Part shown: positions 24,801 to 33,897 of the stretch, piece by piece | How positions within the stretch are numbered: position 1 is the first letter of the stretch | How the letters are laid out: each line of letters opens with the position of its first letter | Notes under the pieces: model-generated | The model's database searches: none | The model's input: only the letters and a program-made list of their open reading frames with translations | What the model was told of the DNA's origin: nothing | Origin: Bicyclus anynana | Taxonomy: Eukaryota; Arthropoda; Insecta; Lepidoptera; Nymphalidae | Length of the DNA: 64,000 bases | Direction of reading: 5' to 3' | Assembly: GCF_947172395.1 (NCBI RefSeq) | Contig: NC_069083.1 | Location: 12,742,501-12,806,500 of the forward strand | Program-made: the position numbers and the translations under genes

Positions 24801-26656
24801 CTACAACGTCTATGATTGCCACTGTAAATCATCACAATCAGAAGATGTAATTGTTACTACCTAAAGTGACAAGTTAAAATATACTAATATTATAAAATTG
24901 AAGAGTTTGTTTGATTGTTTGATTGAACACGTTAATCTCAGGAACTACTGGTCCGATTTAAAAAATTCTTTCAGTGATAGCCCATATGTCGATAAATGCT
25001 ATAGTCTATGTATTATCCCCGTACTTCTACGGGAACGGGAACCACGCGGGGAAAACCGCGCGGCGTCTTCTAGTATTACATGAAACTAATATCAAAAGTG
25101 TACATAAATTAATATTTACCTAGGAATTTTTCGTCTATCTAAATACAATTTGAAATTAACATCTAGTCGTCGGTCTCCGAAGCCGGTGACAAGAGCGCCC
25201 GCGAAGGCGTGTCGCAGAGGTGAGGCGGCGGCGAAGGCCTGTCTCAGCGCCGCTCCGTAGCGCCGTGCGCGCTCGCGCCACGCAGGGCTCCCCGGCGCGC
25301 CCCCGTACACGTCCCCGCGCGTCACTCGGAACGTGCCCTCAAACGTCATGATAGCTGTAACCAAAAATATGTATAAATAATAGTTTAAAAAACTAAAAAA
25401 CACGCTTTTAGTACGCACTAAAAATTACGAATGGAGTTTTTTCGTTTTCCTGACAGCAAACCCTTTCATTTGATACCCATATCATGCGGATGCATTTTAA
25501 ATACCCTGTCCGCCATCTTGGACGTCCGCCATATTGGATTTATGTCACGTGATTATTTTTTTCGTATTCCTGACAGCAAACCCTTTAATTTGATACCCAT
25601 ATGGTAGGTATGGGTGTATTTCAAACAGCCAGTCCGTCATCTTGGAGAGGCCGCCATATTGGATTTGTAATGACGTTTCTTAGCTAGTCATTCATGTATT
25701 GGCATCAAAACTTAGAGCGTGTGCAAAATTTCATCCTAATCGAAGACCGGGAAGTGGGTCAAATTAAGATTCCAAGATATTCTTACATAAATAGTTACAA
25801 GTGAAGCTAATATAAGCGTGTTAAAATATACCCCGTTCAATTATCAACATCATCATCATCGTCGTCGTCGTTGTCGTCATTGACATCATCATCATTAGGT
25901 AGCATATCTGCAGATGTACGTCCTGCTGACGAAGACAGGACATAGGCCTCTTGTAAGAACTTTGAAACACCACGATCTCGAGCAGAATGCATTCAACGGT
26001 TCCGTGTCACTCGCTTGATGTCATCGATGCATTCAGTGGAGGGTCGAGCATTACGCTTTCCAGTGCGAAATATCCATTCCAGCACATTGGGAAACCAGCG
26101 TCAATCAGCTCTTCGAACTATTTGTCTTATGACAATGGTCACGCCAGCTTCGCGACTCGTTGAACTATATCAATGACTCAAGAAGAGCGTCTATCAATGA
26201 CTCAACAATCCGAAGCAGTTTTTTTTTCTGATTGTCTAAGTGCCGTAGGCTCCTTATGGGACCTCAGCGGCTTCACCGGGGGGTTTGGGCGAGCGCAGAA
26301 GCATCACCTGATGGGGCCCGAAGGCAGAAGCAGAGTAGATGGGTGGAACGACTATCTAAGGGCGTCTTCTCTGAGACTCGGACCTCGGCTTAGAGGGCCG
26401 TTCGGGAAGGGTGTTTTGGCTTGAGTATATCAGTCCGGGCATCCCGAGATCGAATCCGTAGCAGCAGTGGAGTGATTTACATACGTTCACCGTTGTCTGG
26501 CCGCAGCGCTCCCATGTAGAACGCTAGCGCAGCCACAGCCAGCACAGCGACCGCCGCCAGCAGGGCTCCGCCCACCAGCGCCGCGGAGCACAGCCCGCTA
26601 CTGCGCCCGCTGCTCGGCGCGCGCGTGTAGCCCCCGCCCGCGAACCGGTATTCACT
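12848..26656 (-). CDS. Type II transmembrane serine protease (SEA, LDLa, SRCR, trypsin, LDLa), N-term missing
   Basis: Eleven exons, minus strand: 26656-26485, 25354-25120, 24403-21633, 21312-21106, 20812-20645, 19999-19864, 18678-18472, 16766-16599, 15629-15346, 14042-13873 and 13228-12848. All borders are GT/AG and phases agree, giving 1632 residues. In order: membrane segment (~24-48), SEA (~60-185), Cys-free Thr/Ser-rich stalk to ~1059, three LDLa (~1060-1184), SRCR (~1185-1295), activation site R/VVGG (~1309), trypsin domain, and a fourth LDLa (~1590-1625). The triad is His in SASHCF (16612-16610), Asp in RNDIALLR (15493-15491) and Ser in GDSGGP (13896-13894). Asp six residues before the Ser predicts trypsin-like cleavage after Arg/Lys. 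The SEA-LDLa-SRCR-protease order recalls enteropeptidase and corin, but no CUB, MAM or frizzled domain is present. Start exon(s) lie upstream and were not found. The substrate is unknown. Confidence 0.93.
13399..13763. mobile_element. Repeat with inverted GTGGCSGATTTACYA ends next to the duplicate exon
   Basis: TGGCCGATTTACCAG at 13401 and GTAAATCCGCCAC at 13751 are inverted with mismatches. CGTGTAG occurs just outside both ends (about 13394 and 13766), as a target-site duplication would. The duplicated exon ends at this boundary, so an insertion may have cut it off. Confidence 0.5.
13772..13867 (-). pseudogene. Truncated duplicate of the protease serine exon
   Basis: These 96 bases match 13954-14049, the 5' half of the exon carrying the catalytic serine, at an offset of 182 bases. 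By hand I count about 12 differences. The copy keeps the AG acceptor (ATGCAG) and an open frame reading LPVISTAECQRRTRPLPLY. It loses similarity after VT, before the DDMFCAG and GDSGGP part, and runs into a TAA. It lies directly behind the donor of the true exon. Without a donor or Ser it cannot make an active enzyme. Confidence 0.88.
14958..15030. mobile_element. Hairpin MITE half and start of a second MITE
   Basis: TTCGAAACGTTAACGTTTGTAGAAAGAGTATCGACGTGCCA-like sequence is the right arm of the MITE family seen whole at 2705-2912 and 39401-39483. Only this arm remains. Confidence 0.55.
15020..15245. mobile_element. MITE with GCGTAGC inverted ends
   Basis: Left AGAAGCGTAGCTTGCC with GGGGCCCTGTATCAA, right TGTATTATTGATACGG with GTAGCTACGCCCC, roughly inverted copies. 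The same family occurs at 29335-29535. It lies in a protease intron. Confidence 0.5.
15673..15988 (+). mobile_element. tRNA-derived SINE, family B
   Basis: The head has a Pol III A-box-like GTGGCGCAGTGGTATGCG and the B-box GGTTCGATTCCCGG, typical of tRNA ancestry. The body (GGCTAGTTACCACCCTACCG, CGGTACGATGCCGTG) is shared with copies at 43757 and 53958, all plus strand, and ends GGGCTAACTTGTAAAGAATAAAA. Confidence 0.85.
16227..16401 (-). mobile_element. Helitron-like element
   Basis: Minus strand: starts near ATAAAGCTGAAGAGTTTGTT, contains CTACTGGTCCGATTTG and CCATTGATCGGGGAAG. It ends in ACCACGCGGGTGAAACCGCG, a short hairpin, followed by CTAG. The hairpin-plus-CTAG end without inverted termini is the Helitron pattern known from Lepidoptera. 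Confidence 0.65.
16807..16950. repeat. 37-bp tandem repeat, about 3.8 copies
   Basis: GTGCACGARGTGYTAACTA followed by GGATAYGCACTTTACAGA repeats at 16807, 16844, 16881 and 16918, exactly 37 bases apart. It lies about 40 bases upstream (minus strand) of the acceptor for the exon with the protease activation site. Confidence 0.92.
16955..17165 (-). mobile_element. SINE family A
   Basis: Carries the conserved AATCTCCTCTCAGAATT, CATTGCGGATTGGCAGACTT and GGTATGCAGGTTTTCTCACG segments. The tRNA-like head is truncated. It abuts the 37-bp tandem repeat. Confidence 0.8.
17166..18240. other. Protease intron, old LINE/SINE scraps
   Basis: Contains a diverged repeat around 17395-17700 that resembles 41090-41400 (CTTAAACAAGGCGGGTT versus TTTCCAAGGCGGGTTG; CACTACCAGATGTTA in both). 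Nothing coding is seen. Confidence 0.45.
18248..18345 (+). mobile_element. Short tRNA-like SINE, family C
   Basis: CCCCAGTGGGTAGTGACACT and the B-box-like CATGGGTTCGATTTTCACAA occur at tRNA spacing, followed by ACTGGAAAATATGAC. A single copy in the window. Confidence 0.5.
18700..19380. other. Protease intron, no gene seen
   Basis: AT-rich. The only recognisable item is a fragment at 19260-19315 (GAGAACCTTCTCCTTTTTTG) related to the end of the element at 6657-7372. Confidence 0.45.
19388..19510. mobile_element. Decayed hairpin MITE (family of 39401)
   Basis: TTTCTACAAACGCTAACGCTT, a CGTGACCTATCGATAAC middle and a TTAGTTTCAAAGCGTAAG arm match the hairpin family, but the outer arms are lost. 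Confidence 0.5.
19635..19666. repeat. Perfect 15-bp palindrome
   Basis: AATTTTAGTGTACCA, two bases, then its exact reverse complement. Function unknown. Confidence 0.85.
20024..20311 (-). mobile_element. Helitron-like/CTAG-ended repeat with CCCTACC tract
   Basis: It begins CTAGCGGACCCGGTCAAGCT, has short TACCCTTCTA/CCCCTACC repeats, and ends near TTTATATATATAGATT. It matches in layout the copies at 11055 and 61380. Confidence 0.55.
20392..20585. mobile_element. Hairpin MITE (family of 39401)
   Basis: Left TTTACAAACGCTAACGCTTC and right GAAGCGTTAGCGTTTGTAGA are inverted, enclosing TCGACAGGTCACGTAATCA. It lies in the intron just before the third LDLa exon. Confidence 0.7.
20645..21312 (-). 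other. Protease exons: three LDLa modules
   Basis: Exon 21312-21106 carries two LDLa modules, with C-x-GGDDEHAC and DYSDENKC ends. Exon 20812-20645 carries a third ending CPLGDDEKSC. Each has the D-x-x-D/E calcium-binding end typical of LDLa. The exons are phase 1-1, the usual phase for shuffled extracellular modules. Confidence 0.88.
21425..21600 (+). mobile_element. Non-LTR retrotransposon 3' end
   Basis: The plus frame reads a degenerate SLPASVF-like start and then KARVNRHLLGKRAPT, a conserved end of insect LINE polyproteins. After it comes GCTTATCATCAGGCTTAATT and an A-rich tail. It lies in the intron between the stalk exon and the LDLa exon. Confidence 0.65.
21633..24403 (-). other. Protease exon: 2.77-kb cysteine-free Thr/Ser/Lys-rich stalk
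   Basis: One exon of 2771 bases encodes about 924 residues with no cysteine. The early part has Thr clusters (TTTTKSPTTKLTTIKTVTT and TTSTTKFTTTSTTTIGTTT, about 23680-23960) fit for O-glycosylation. Many N-x-S/T sites occur throughout. It probably forms an extended mucin-like spacer between SEA and LDLa modules. The exon is AT-rich, in contrast with its neighbours on both sides. Confidence 0.85.
24680..24824. mobile_element. Hairpin MITE with 42-bp arms
   Basis: Arms 24680-24721 and 24783-24824 are inverted with about four mismatches (ATCATAGACGTTGTAGGG and CCCTACAACGTCTATGAT). About 60 bases lie between them. It sits in the intron between the SEA and stalk exons. Confidence 0.85.
24886..25077 (+). 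mobile_element. Helitron-like element, near complete
   Basis: Starts ATACTAATATTATAAAATTG, contains GGAACTACTGGTCCGATTT, and ends with the hairpin ACCACGCGGGGAAAACCGCG followed closely by CTAGTAT. It has no inverted termini and no coding capacity. Confidence 0.7.
25120..25354 (-). other. Protease exon: SEA domain, first part
   Basis: Encodes FEGTFRVTRGDVYGG, an Arg/Ala-rich helix, and VTGFGDRRLDVNFKLYLDRR, the core pattern of SEA domains. The next exon continues with VTNIEETLKNII and IKIDTTSIVIKR. No G-SVVV autocleavage motif is seen. The exon is strongly GC-rich. Confidence 0.8.
25443..25668. repeat. Tandem pair, ~120 bp, of a TE-like unit
   Basis: CCTGACAGCAAACCCTTT, TTTGATACCCATAT and CGCCATATTGGATTT appear twice, 120 bases apart. 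The two units are clearly diverged. Confidence 0.8.
25850..26180 (-). mobile_element. RTE-type LINE 3' end, decayed
   Basis: Minus strand matches 1240-1720 (GACATAGGCCTCTTGTAAG, TCACTCGCTTGATGTCATC, TCTTCGAACTAT). It begins at a CAT/CGT microsatellite (25853-25895). Frames are broken. Confidence 0.7.
26215..26412. mobile_element. GC-richer repeat, likely TE fragment
   Basis: Contrasts with AT-rich surroundings (CGGCTTCACCGGGGGGTTTG, GGACCTCGGCTTAGAGGG). The plus frame is open but carries no recognisable domain. I take it for a transposon fragment. Confidence 0.35.
26485..26656 (-). other. Protease exon: transmembrane anchor
   Basis: Begins after a TTTTCAG acceptor in phase 0 (SEYRFAGGGY...) and encodes a Gly/Ser-rich cytoplasmic tail followed by about 24 Ala/Val/Leu residues, then FYMGALRPDNGE. 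A single hydrophobic segment near the N-terminus, with the protease C-terminal to it, indicates a type II orientation. There is no ATG upstream in frame within the exon, so at least one earlier exon exists. Confidence 0.85.
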
Positions 26657-26829
26657 CTGAAAACAAAACAAACATTGTTTTTAATGGAAAGGAATATAAA
26701 AGGTATTCTTCATCTTCAGCCTACTCTAATAGCTTACTACAGAGTCAGACTTGGGATATTTATTAGAATAGAGCGTTTGAAATCCGTAGGAAAACAAAAA
26801 TAGGTAATCCACGTAGCCCAAAGGATTAG

Positions 26830-27035
26830 CAAACTGAAATGGCAGACGGGCCATATCTGTCCAGACGTGTTCTGGAATGAAGACCACGTACCAGCATTGC
26901 TCAGTGTAGAACGCCCTCCAGCTAGATGGTATGGACATCAAAAAGGTAGTGGGATGAGGAAGGCAGAGAATTATGTGTGGTGGCGCGCTCTTGGAAAGGC
27001 CTATGTCCAGCAGTGGACGGATACAGGCTGTTAAT
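26830..27035 (+). mobile_element. Non-LTR retrotransposon 3' end
   Basis: The plus frame includes WQTGHI, then VWWRALGKAYVQQWTDTG, the conserved tail of LINE proteins. It is followed by TTAATAAAGAG. Confidence 0.6.
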
Positions 27036-27534
27036 AAAGAGTTGTTCGAGCTTATACTACCAAGCTACTCTAAATGCGGCTTGGCAGGCTAAGACTGGTT
27101 GATTCTCTAGTCCTCTAGCGATCACATTCAGTACGTGAATTCTGTTAAAGCTGATCTCACACCGCTGTGACATTGTTCGTTTTCATAATAACTTAGTGTC
27201 GAAAAAGTACATTTTTATTTTGACACCTGTAAACATAAAGTTCGAATTCATAGGCGAATAGTTCGTCGACGAGTGAAAAATACCGGAATCGCACCTCAGA
27301 TGGCGAAGAATGGAGCTTTAAATGAATAAGATATAATTTTTTTTAATGTTGACATATTGAACCAGTAACCTTTAAAAAATGGTAGTGTGAACTGTTACAG
27401 ATATAAGCAAGAAACGAACAAACTGCAAATTTATGCTAATTAATCGATAACACCTATGTAGGTGCGTAGCTAATACATTAGATATATTATAGGTATAAAA
27501 AGCTCATGTAATGTGACATAATAAAGAAAAACAA

Positions 27535-27978
27535 GACAAGTGCGAGCCGGACTCAATCACCGAGGGTTCCGTACAAATTCCTCGTCATAATACCTATATT
27601 AAAGTCATAAACTATAAAAATAATTTAAAATCTTTTTACTCTTGTGCCAATACACAGATACTATGACTAAGAAAGAGATTTAAGACAGTATTTACCTAAT
27701 TGTCAAAATTCTTAGTTTCACATTACCCTTATTTGCATGAATTTTAATTTCCTTGAGAGTGTCGAAATATACCTTATTTGTAGCTTATACAGCCGTCTCT
27801 TTTTTTACCTTATATTGGAAGTTTATTTTTAAAAACTTCAAGGGAATGATTTTTATATGATTTTAATTTCAACGTGTTCCTTAGATAAAGGGTCTTAATA
27901 TACAGACAAACAGACGAACGGTAAAATTAGTGATCCTATAAAGATTCCGCTATTTATTTTGTGGCACGGAACCTTAAA
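27535..27978 (+). mobile_element. Repeat bounded by GGGTTCCGTAC / GGCACGGAACC
   Basis: Opens AAGTGCGAGCCGGACTCAAT with GAGGGTTCCGTAC and closes with GGCACGGAACCTT, inverted end motifs. The same family is at 42193-42602. It is non-coding. Confidence 0.6.
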
Positions 27979-28041
27979 AGTTATTCCCCACGCGTTATAC
28001 CTATGTATGGTCTCTCCATAATCACACAAATTCGATACAGC

Positions 28042-28213
28042 AGGGCCCGTAGCCATAAGGCACGTCGATTCTCTTTCTACAATCACAAACGTTTCGAAAA
28101 TTAACGAATGCATGGAAATGCCATTTATTACGTCACGTACACTTGATTAAGTTACCGATCGAATCTGTCTATTAGCGTTAGTAGAAAGAGAATAGACGTA
28201 GCACATGGCTATA
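28042..28213. mobile_element. Hairpin MITE (family of 39401)
   Basis: Left GGCCCGTAGCCATAAGGCAC with TCGATTCTCTTTCTAC, right GTAGAAAGAGAATAGACG with CACATGGCTATAGG, inverted arms. Confidence 0.75.
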
Positions 28214-29092
28214 GGTTTAGATATTTAATTTCGTATCGCTTAAAAGTATTTAGCAAAGTAATTCAATCTATAAAGAAAGAAACAAGTGTGGACCACCAAT
28301 CTGTAATTTGTAAGGTACCCTAAGTAGAAAAGTAGGTCATCATCATCATCATCAGCTGATGGATGTCCATTGCAGGACCTCTTGTAAGGATTTCTATAGT
28401 ATGTATGAAGATAACATCTATCTATTAAAAAAAAACTAAAATTCTTTCTCTAATCATTAAATCTAATCAATTAATCATTAAGTAATAACATTAACATTAA
28501 CAATTGAAAATTTTGAAAAACCCCCGAAGGTCATGAAGTTATTAATTACACTCTCGATGAAGTGCGCTTTCATTTGAGACCCCACTCGAGTATATTTGAT
28601 ATTCGGTTATTCTTCTCACTTTCATCCCCACAACTTTTAAACGGCTCATCCGATTTTCATCAAACATGTCTAAGGACACTTCCCCGTAAGTCACCTTTTA
28701 TATAAAAAAACTAAATTGAAATCGCTTCGTCCGTTCAGGAGCTATGATGCCACAGACAGACTGACAGACAGACAGACACGTCAAACGTATAACACCCCTC
28801 TTTTTGAAATTGAAATTAATTTAATTTATTATTTAGATTATAGGAATGACTTTAAAAGGCATACTGAACCGGCGGCATCCGTCAAATGGGTATTAAACAA
28901 AAAAAATTGCGTTCTTCATAAAAAATAAACCACAGTTAAAATAAGCACCAAAAGGAATTCATATCAAAAATTATACTGCGGACTTTAAAACATAATTCAG
29001 GAGGTTCGTAGTAAATCTTAAAATACTTAAATTCGCGCTCGTCAAATGCCGTCGTCGAAAATTGTCAGAGTTTCGCTCGGTCATTATCGCGG

Positions 29093-29682
29093 CTAGGGTT
29101 GCCAGATCGCCAAACCTAATAGCAGGACAGTTGGACTGACGCGCTAGTTTGGCCGGACATTTGGGTAAAATGGCCAGGCACAGTATTGATCTCAGTTAGG
29201 TACCTGCGACAAGTATTTTTTGTGTAATATTATGCTTTTTTGATTATTACAACAAATCTTGCTAAATTCTAATGAAATATAAATCGAACCCATTGCCAAT
29301 CAGTCATACTTTATTATTATTCAGTCAAAAAAAGTCAGTGGTGTAGCAAGCTTTGGAGGGACTCTGTATCAAAATTTGTTAGCCCAAATGAAGATTTCTC
29401 ACAAAAGAAACAAAATAAAAATGCTTAAAATAAATATGACAGTGACTTTTGCTTTCACATGTAAGGAGCCCATGAAGCCCGTGGGCAATGTATCATTGAT
29501 ACGGCTGATACGTCGAAAACTACGCCAATGAATCTGTCAAAATTAAATTCTATTCTAGTCTAGCACATGCTTGACGCTGGCTCATTTGCGAAATCTTGAC
29601 ATTTTTTATTTTGGCCGGACACAATCAACAAACCTGCTATGTCCGGCTTTATCCGGACGCCTGGCAACACTAACCGCGGCAG
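29093..29682. mobile_element. Element with AGGGTTGCCAG ends, split by another MITE
   Basis: Left GGGTTGCCAGATCGCC with GGCCGGACATTTG, right TTTTGGCCGGACAC with GGACGCCTGGCAACACT, inverted. A copy of the 15020-15245 MITE family (about 29335-29535) sits inside. This is a clear nested insertion. Confidence 0.65.
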
Positions 29683-29934
29683 GCCGATGGGAATAACTAA
29701 CAAGCATGGGCCGTGTCTCCACGCTATGGGAATCGCCTACGGTGGGCCATCCATTTCCCTAACCACTAATCATGCCTGTCATTTACCGTCGTTTATCATC
29801 CAAAGTATATACGACATAGCAAATATTGTGTGAGGTATTTTATATTAGTTCACATAATAGGATACCTAGTTGACTCATATCAAATTTAATAGGTATCGTA
29901 TGATTTCGTAATAGTAGTAGTGCAAGTTGTCCAA

Positions 29935-29972
29935 AATATTTTACCACTTTTAATTAAAAGTAGTAAAATATT
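29935..29972. repeat. 38-bp palindrome
   Basis: AATATTTTACCACTTTTAA followed directly by TTAAAAGTAGTAAAATATT. The 19-base arms have one mismatch and no spacer. Confidence 0.85.
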
Positions 29973-30074
29973 AATTGAGAAACTCGAGTTAAAAATTGAG
30001 TATTTAATTTTTACGTACGCAACTTTGAAATTACTAAATATATTTTGAAAAAAAATTACTCCAAACGCCAAAAA

Positions 30075-31900
30075 TACTTTCGGCCTTTTCGTGACGTCAT
30101 AGTCTTAGTAAAAATATACACGTCAAACTAAAGGATGTCAGATTAAATGCTTTGAACCGATCTAAATAGTTTTAATATTTTTATAACGTAACATTTTAAA
30201 TTCTTTATTTAATTAGGTAAAATCATAACTGCTTAACAATTCTAAGCTTATTCAATAACTTAAGCAATAATAAAGTAAAACAGATCATCATGGAATTAGT
30301 ATCTAAACTATGGATCCTCTCTTCATGTAAAATATTAATTATTGCACCAAAACTTTTTTTAAACATAGACTAGACACTTTGGGAAACGAAATAGAAATAT
30401 TAAGTAAACGGTTTTAAAATCAAAATTTTAATCAATTATAATTATAAAATGAAATTCAGAACATACTGACAGACTATAAAATGAGAAAAATCATAATTAA
30501 CATCAGTAAGAAAGTTAGACATGAAAAGCGAAGCCGATTTGGCGCGCTTGCAATACTTCTGCATTCTTTCAATTTTCGGTAGGTATATCACCGTAACATT
30601 TTAAGAACAAGACCAGAATTAATGATGAGACAAACATATTTTGGGGTTATTTAGTTTTTAGGCGGAATAATTACACGATGTCCATTATGAGACGATTAGA
30701 GTTTTTGTGGGAGCGGGGAATGCACAAGAGAGAATACCTCCACGTCAGACATAATAAAGTAACAAAGAAAAATTTCATTTTGGTTTTGTTATCTAGTTTA
30801 TTAAAATTGTAACATATACCTGTAGCATCTCTGAAAAACAAAATTCAACAAGGCTTTTATGTTGATAACGCACAAAACAGACATATATAGGTACAGAGGC
30901 GCCCAGGTGTCGGCAAACTTTTCGAGCTTTAGGTAAACTGAAGAACCTAGGTAATCTGAAGAAACGTTACATAATACACAAGCGTTAATAAAGTTTTAGG
31001 CTCCAGCAAAGTGCTTTTAGTATGTTTCAAATATACGTGTATAGAAATGTACATGCAATAAACACGTAAATAACTCTATAATCCAGGTTTTTAAGAGAAT
31101 AATAATATTAATATGAGTACCTATCCCAAGATTCGTAAGACCTTTATGTACTAGTGAAAGTCTCGTTACAATCGGTTTAGCCGTTTCACATATTACAGCC
31201 CGGACAAACAGACAGACAGACAAATATTTTAAAAAACTTGATTATGTGTTGGTATCGTTTAAATAACTATAAGCACTTGATAAAACGTAATTATTTTGAA
31301 ATCACAGACACACACTTTAATTTTATTTTAAGTATTGATGATGATAAAATACGTATTTGTGAGTCTAAATCCTTTCAAATTCAGCCGCTGTTTAGGGTGT
31401 GTAGCCAGCATCAATAATACACTGTAATCTTTGGCCAGCATTCGAACAGAACATGCAAATATTTGCAAACAACACGAAGTATTATTATTAGTAAGATTAA
31501 TTAATAAAGGTAGATAAAAAGATGGATACTTACATCCAATTACCCAAATAAACGCAATTACCCACATTTCTACATGTTGCGTTATAAACGCCGCTTTATA
31601 TAAGGCGGCGCGTCTCATGTAATTAGTGATTAATTTCTTTTTGCCGACACTACCGATATCCTCTGGATAATTGTACCTCACACGAAAGTATTACATAATA
31701 AGGGCATTCACCTTCAACGGTAAATTATATTGAGACGTGTGTTTATTTTTATAATGAAAAAAGTAATATCAGAAATTAAACCGGGCTACTGAAAAGTCGT
31801 GCTTTAAAATTGAAACAGAACAATATTGTCAACTGAAATGACTTTGAAACTGACTGAAACAGACTTTGTAAGGTCAAAATAATCTAAACTATTTTCCATT
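30075..31900. other. AT-rich DNA, no gene supported
   Basis: No recognisable repeat family or exon. A short open stretch with a good donor at 31567-31534 (minus) was considered and rejected. Confidence 0.5.
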
Positions 31901-31904
31901 AAAA

Positions 31905-31953
31905 AAATTTAATGAATAAATAAAATGAAGTATTTTATTTATTCATTAAATTT
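31905..31953. repeat. Perfect 22-bp inverted repeat
   Basis: AAATTTAATGAATAAATAAAAT-type arms (31905-31926 and 31932-31953) are exact complements separated by GAAGT. Such a sequence can extrude as a cruciform or fold as a hairpin in RNA. Confidence 0.9.
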
Positions 31954-32796
31954 AAATTAAATAGGTATACTGTTAATCCTTTGTTTAAATTTAATTATTA
32001 ATTTTACTTACACGTATTTTACTAATATCACTATCTTTACTCTGTTATTATTTTAAAGTTGTTAATACTACTGAGACTATGCCACTTTGACTGAATCTTA
32101 CGATCTTTTATGTTACGTACATATCTAATTCATAGAAATTAAATTAGGCTTTCAGATCATAAAATTTAGGTAAAGTCTGTAAAATCGAACTGGAGTTAAC
32201 TTTGTTTAAGTTGTTTAATTTTGTTTCGTTTTCTGTTATCTTTTTTCAGTCCTAATAGTGAAGTCAGCAGTCGGGATTTTTATTTTTTATTTATAAAAAA
32301 AAACAATTGTTATCGATAATGTTACGCATTCAATTTCCAATTAACCCGTCTCTGATTAAAAAACCTGGTCACGTTAGCTGATAGATCCACAGATGTATGA
32401 TATTGATGTATATTGTCACATGTGTGCCCGCGACTAACAAACTTATATTTTATCATCATAGCAGAAGGTTGTAATTCAATTGATCTACGATCTTTCAGTT
32501 TTTAGAGAGGATGTCTTCCGTTGTATGAATAGGTACGTACTACACTTACCTTCATAAACGTACTCGTTACTGCGTATGTAGGTAAGCCAAAATGTCAGTG
32601 AACTTTCAAAACAGTTCTTTGTTGGGCTAAGCTACGTGGGTCATTGATTTTGGACCAGCTATGTATTAAGAATGGCGTTCTTACAGAAATGCTTTCTTAT
32701 AGAATAGGTCGGATTATTGTTTCAAAATAAAGATTTTCTGTTAATAACGATAATAAAATTAATGTTAAAATAAATAAAATTGTCTACTAAAAGAAA

Positions 32797-32867
32797 GGTC
32801 CCACCGAGATTTGAACTCGGATCGCTGGATTCAGAGTCCAGAGTGCTAACCATTACACCATGGAACC
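32797..32867 (-). tRNA. tRNA-Gln (anticodon CTG)
   Basis: Read on the minus strand, the 71 bases fold as a tRNA: acceptor arms GGTTCCA/TGGGACC, A-box region TGGTGTAATGGTTAGCAC, anticodon arm CTGGA-CTCTGAA-TCCAG with CTG at the anticodon position, and T-arm CCGAGTTCAAATCTCGG. CTG pairs with CAG, so it carries glutamine. No intron is present. A TTTT Pol III stop follows within a few bases (32789-32792), so the gene looks functional rather than a SINE head. Confidence 0.96.
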
Positions 32868-33610
32868 ATTGAAGTGGAGAGCGAATAAGAGGAATATAAA
32901 ATTAGTAGACTTGCAAAGAAAAGATAATATTTTCGATTTGTTCGGATTAGAAGTTAAAATAAGTAAAATAATCGACTTCTTCGTAATAAATGATCGCATG
33001 ATACTAATGTCCTGGAAAAAACGCTAGAATTTTTAAAAAAAGGAAGATCTATTAAATAATTATTCAAGTTGGTATCTGCCTACATTAATTTACCAACTTA
33101 AATTAGTTTTTATTGGAACGCTCATTTAACAAATGCTATAAATTCTCTACCATTTTATTTATGTATGTCCTCTTTTTAATTTTTTTAACAATGTTATTAC
33201 AAAATATTAACACTATTAAAAATTTATAAAAAAAAAATCAACCCCCCGCTGCGGCACATTTGAGTGCCCAAGCAACCGGCGGTGAGGGCTCCAGAGTGAG
33301 GAGCCTTCTGTATCTGACTCTTGATCCAACAGTTAAGTGAAAACTTCTCGCTTTTTACGATATTGAATTATTGACTCAAGTAATTTTTTTCAAGTTTATA
33401 TTTATTAAGTTAGCTACATATTTTACATTAATAACGTAATTAAAATATATTTTACTACAGTATATAAATAGGTAAAATCTCTTTTATGAGAGTATATCAA
33501 CCTACGTTCGTTTTACCGCTCCGGGCATCTAGCCAACAGTCCGCTCTTTTCGAAATAGTTATGTAAGTAGGTAGGTAGGTCACAAAAATAAACATATAGC
33601 TTACTTCATG

Positions 33611-33897
33611 ATAGCCCAGTGGATTCCGATTGGAGATCTCTGTTTCCGATTCCGGAAAGTATGGTTTCGAATCCAACTTTTCAGTTGTGTGCAGTTTAAG
33701 AAATTAAATATCAAGTGTCTCAAACGGTGAAGGAAAAAAATCGTGAGGAAACCTGCACACCTGAGAAAAATCTTAATTCTCTGCAAGTGTGAAGTCTGCT
33801 AATCCGCACTGGGCCAGCGTGGTGGACTATTGGCCTAACCTCTCTCATTCTGACTCGAGCTCAGCAGTGTGCCAAATATGGGTTGATAATGATTACT
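33611..33897 (+). mobile_element. SINE family A, nearly full length
   Basis: Begins with the tRNA-like head ATAGCCCAGTGGATTCCGAT, with a decayed B box GGTTTCGAATCCAACT. It passes through CCTGCACACC and TGGGCCAGCGTGGTGGAC, and ends CCAAATATGGGTTGATAATG. Confidence 0.82.

Noticed and set aside
31534..31567. Possible first exon on the minus strand: MWVIAFIWVIG followed by GTAAGTAT, with TATATAA upstream
   Set aside because: The TATA box is only about 30 bases from the ATG, leaving almost no 5' UTR. No second exon of matching phase was found downstream, and its phase (1) does not join the protease exon at 26656 (phase 0).
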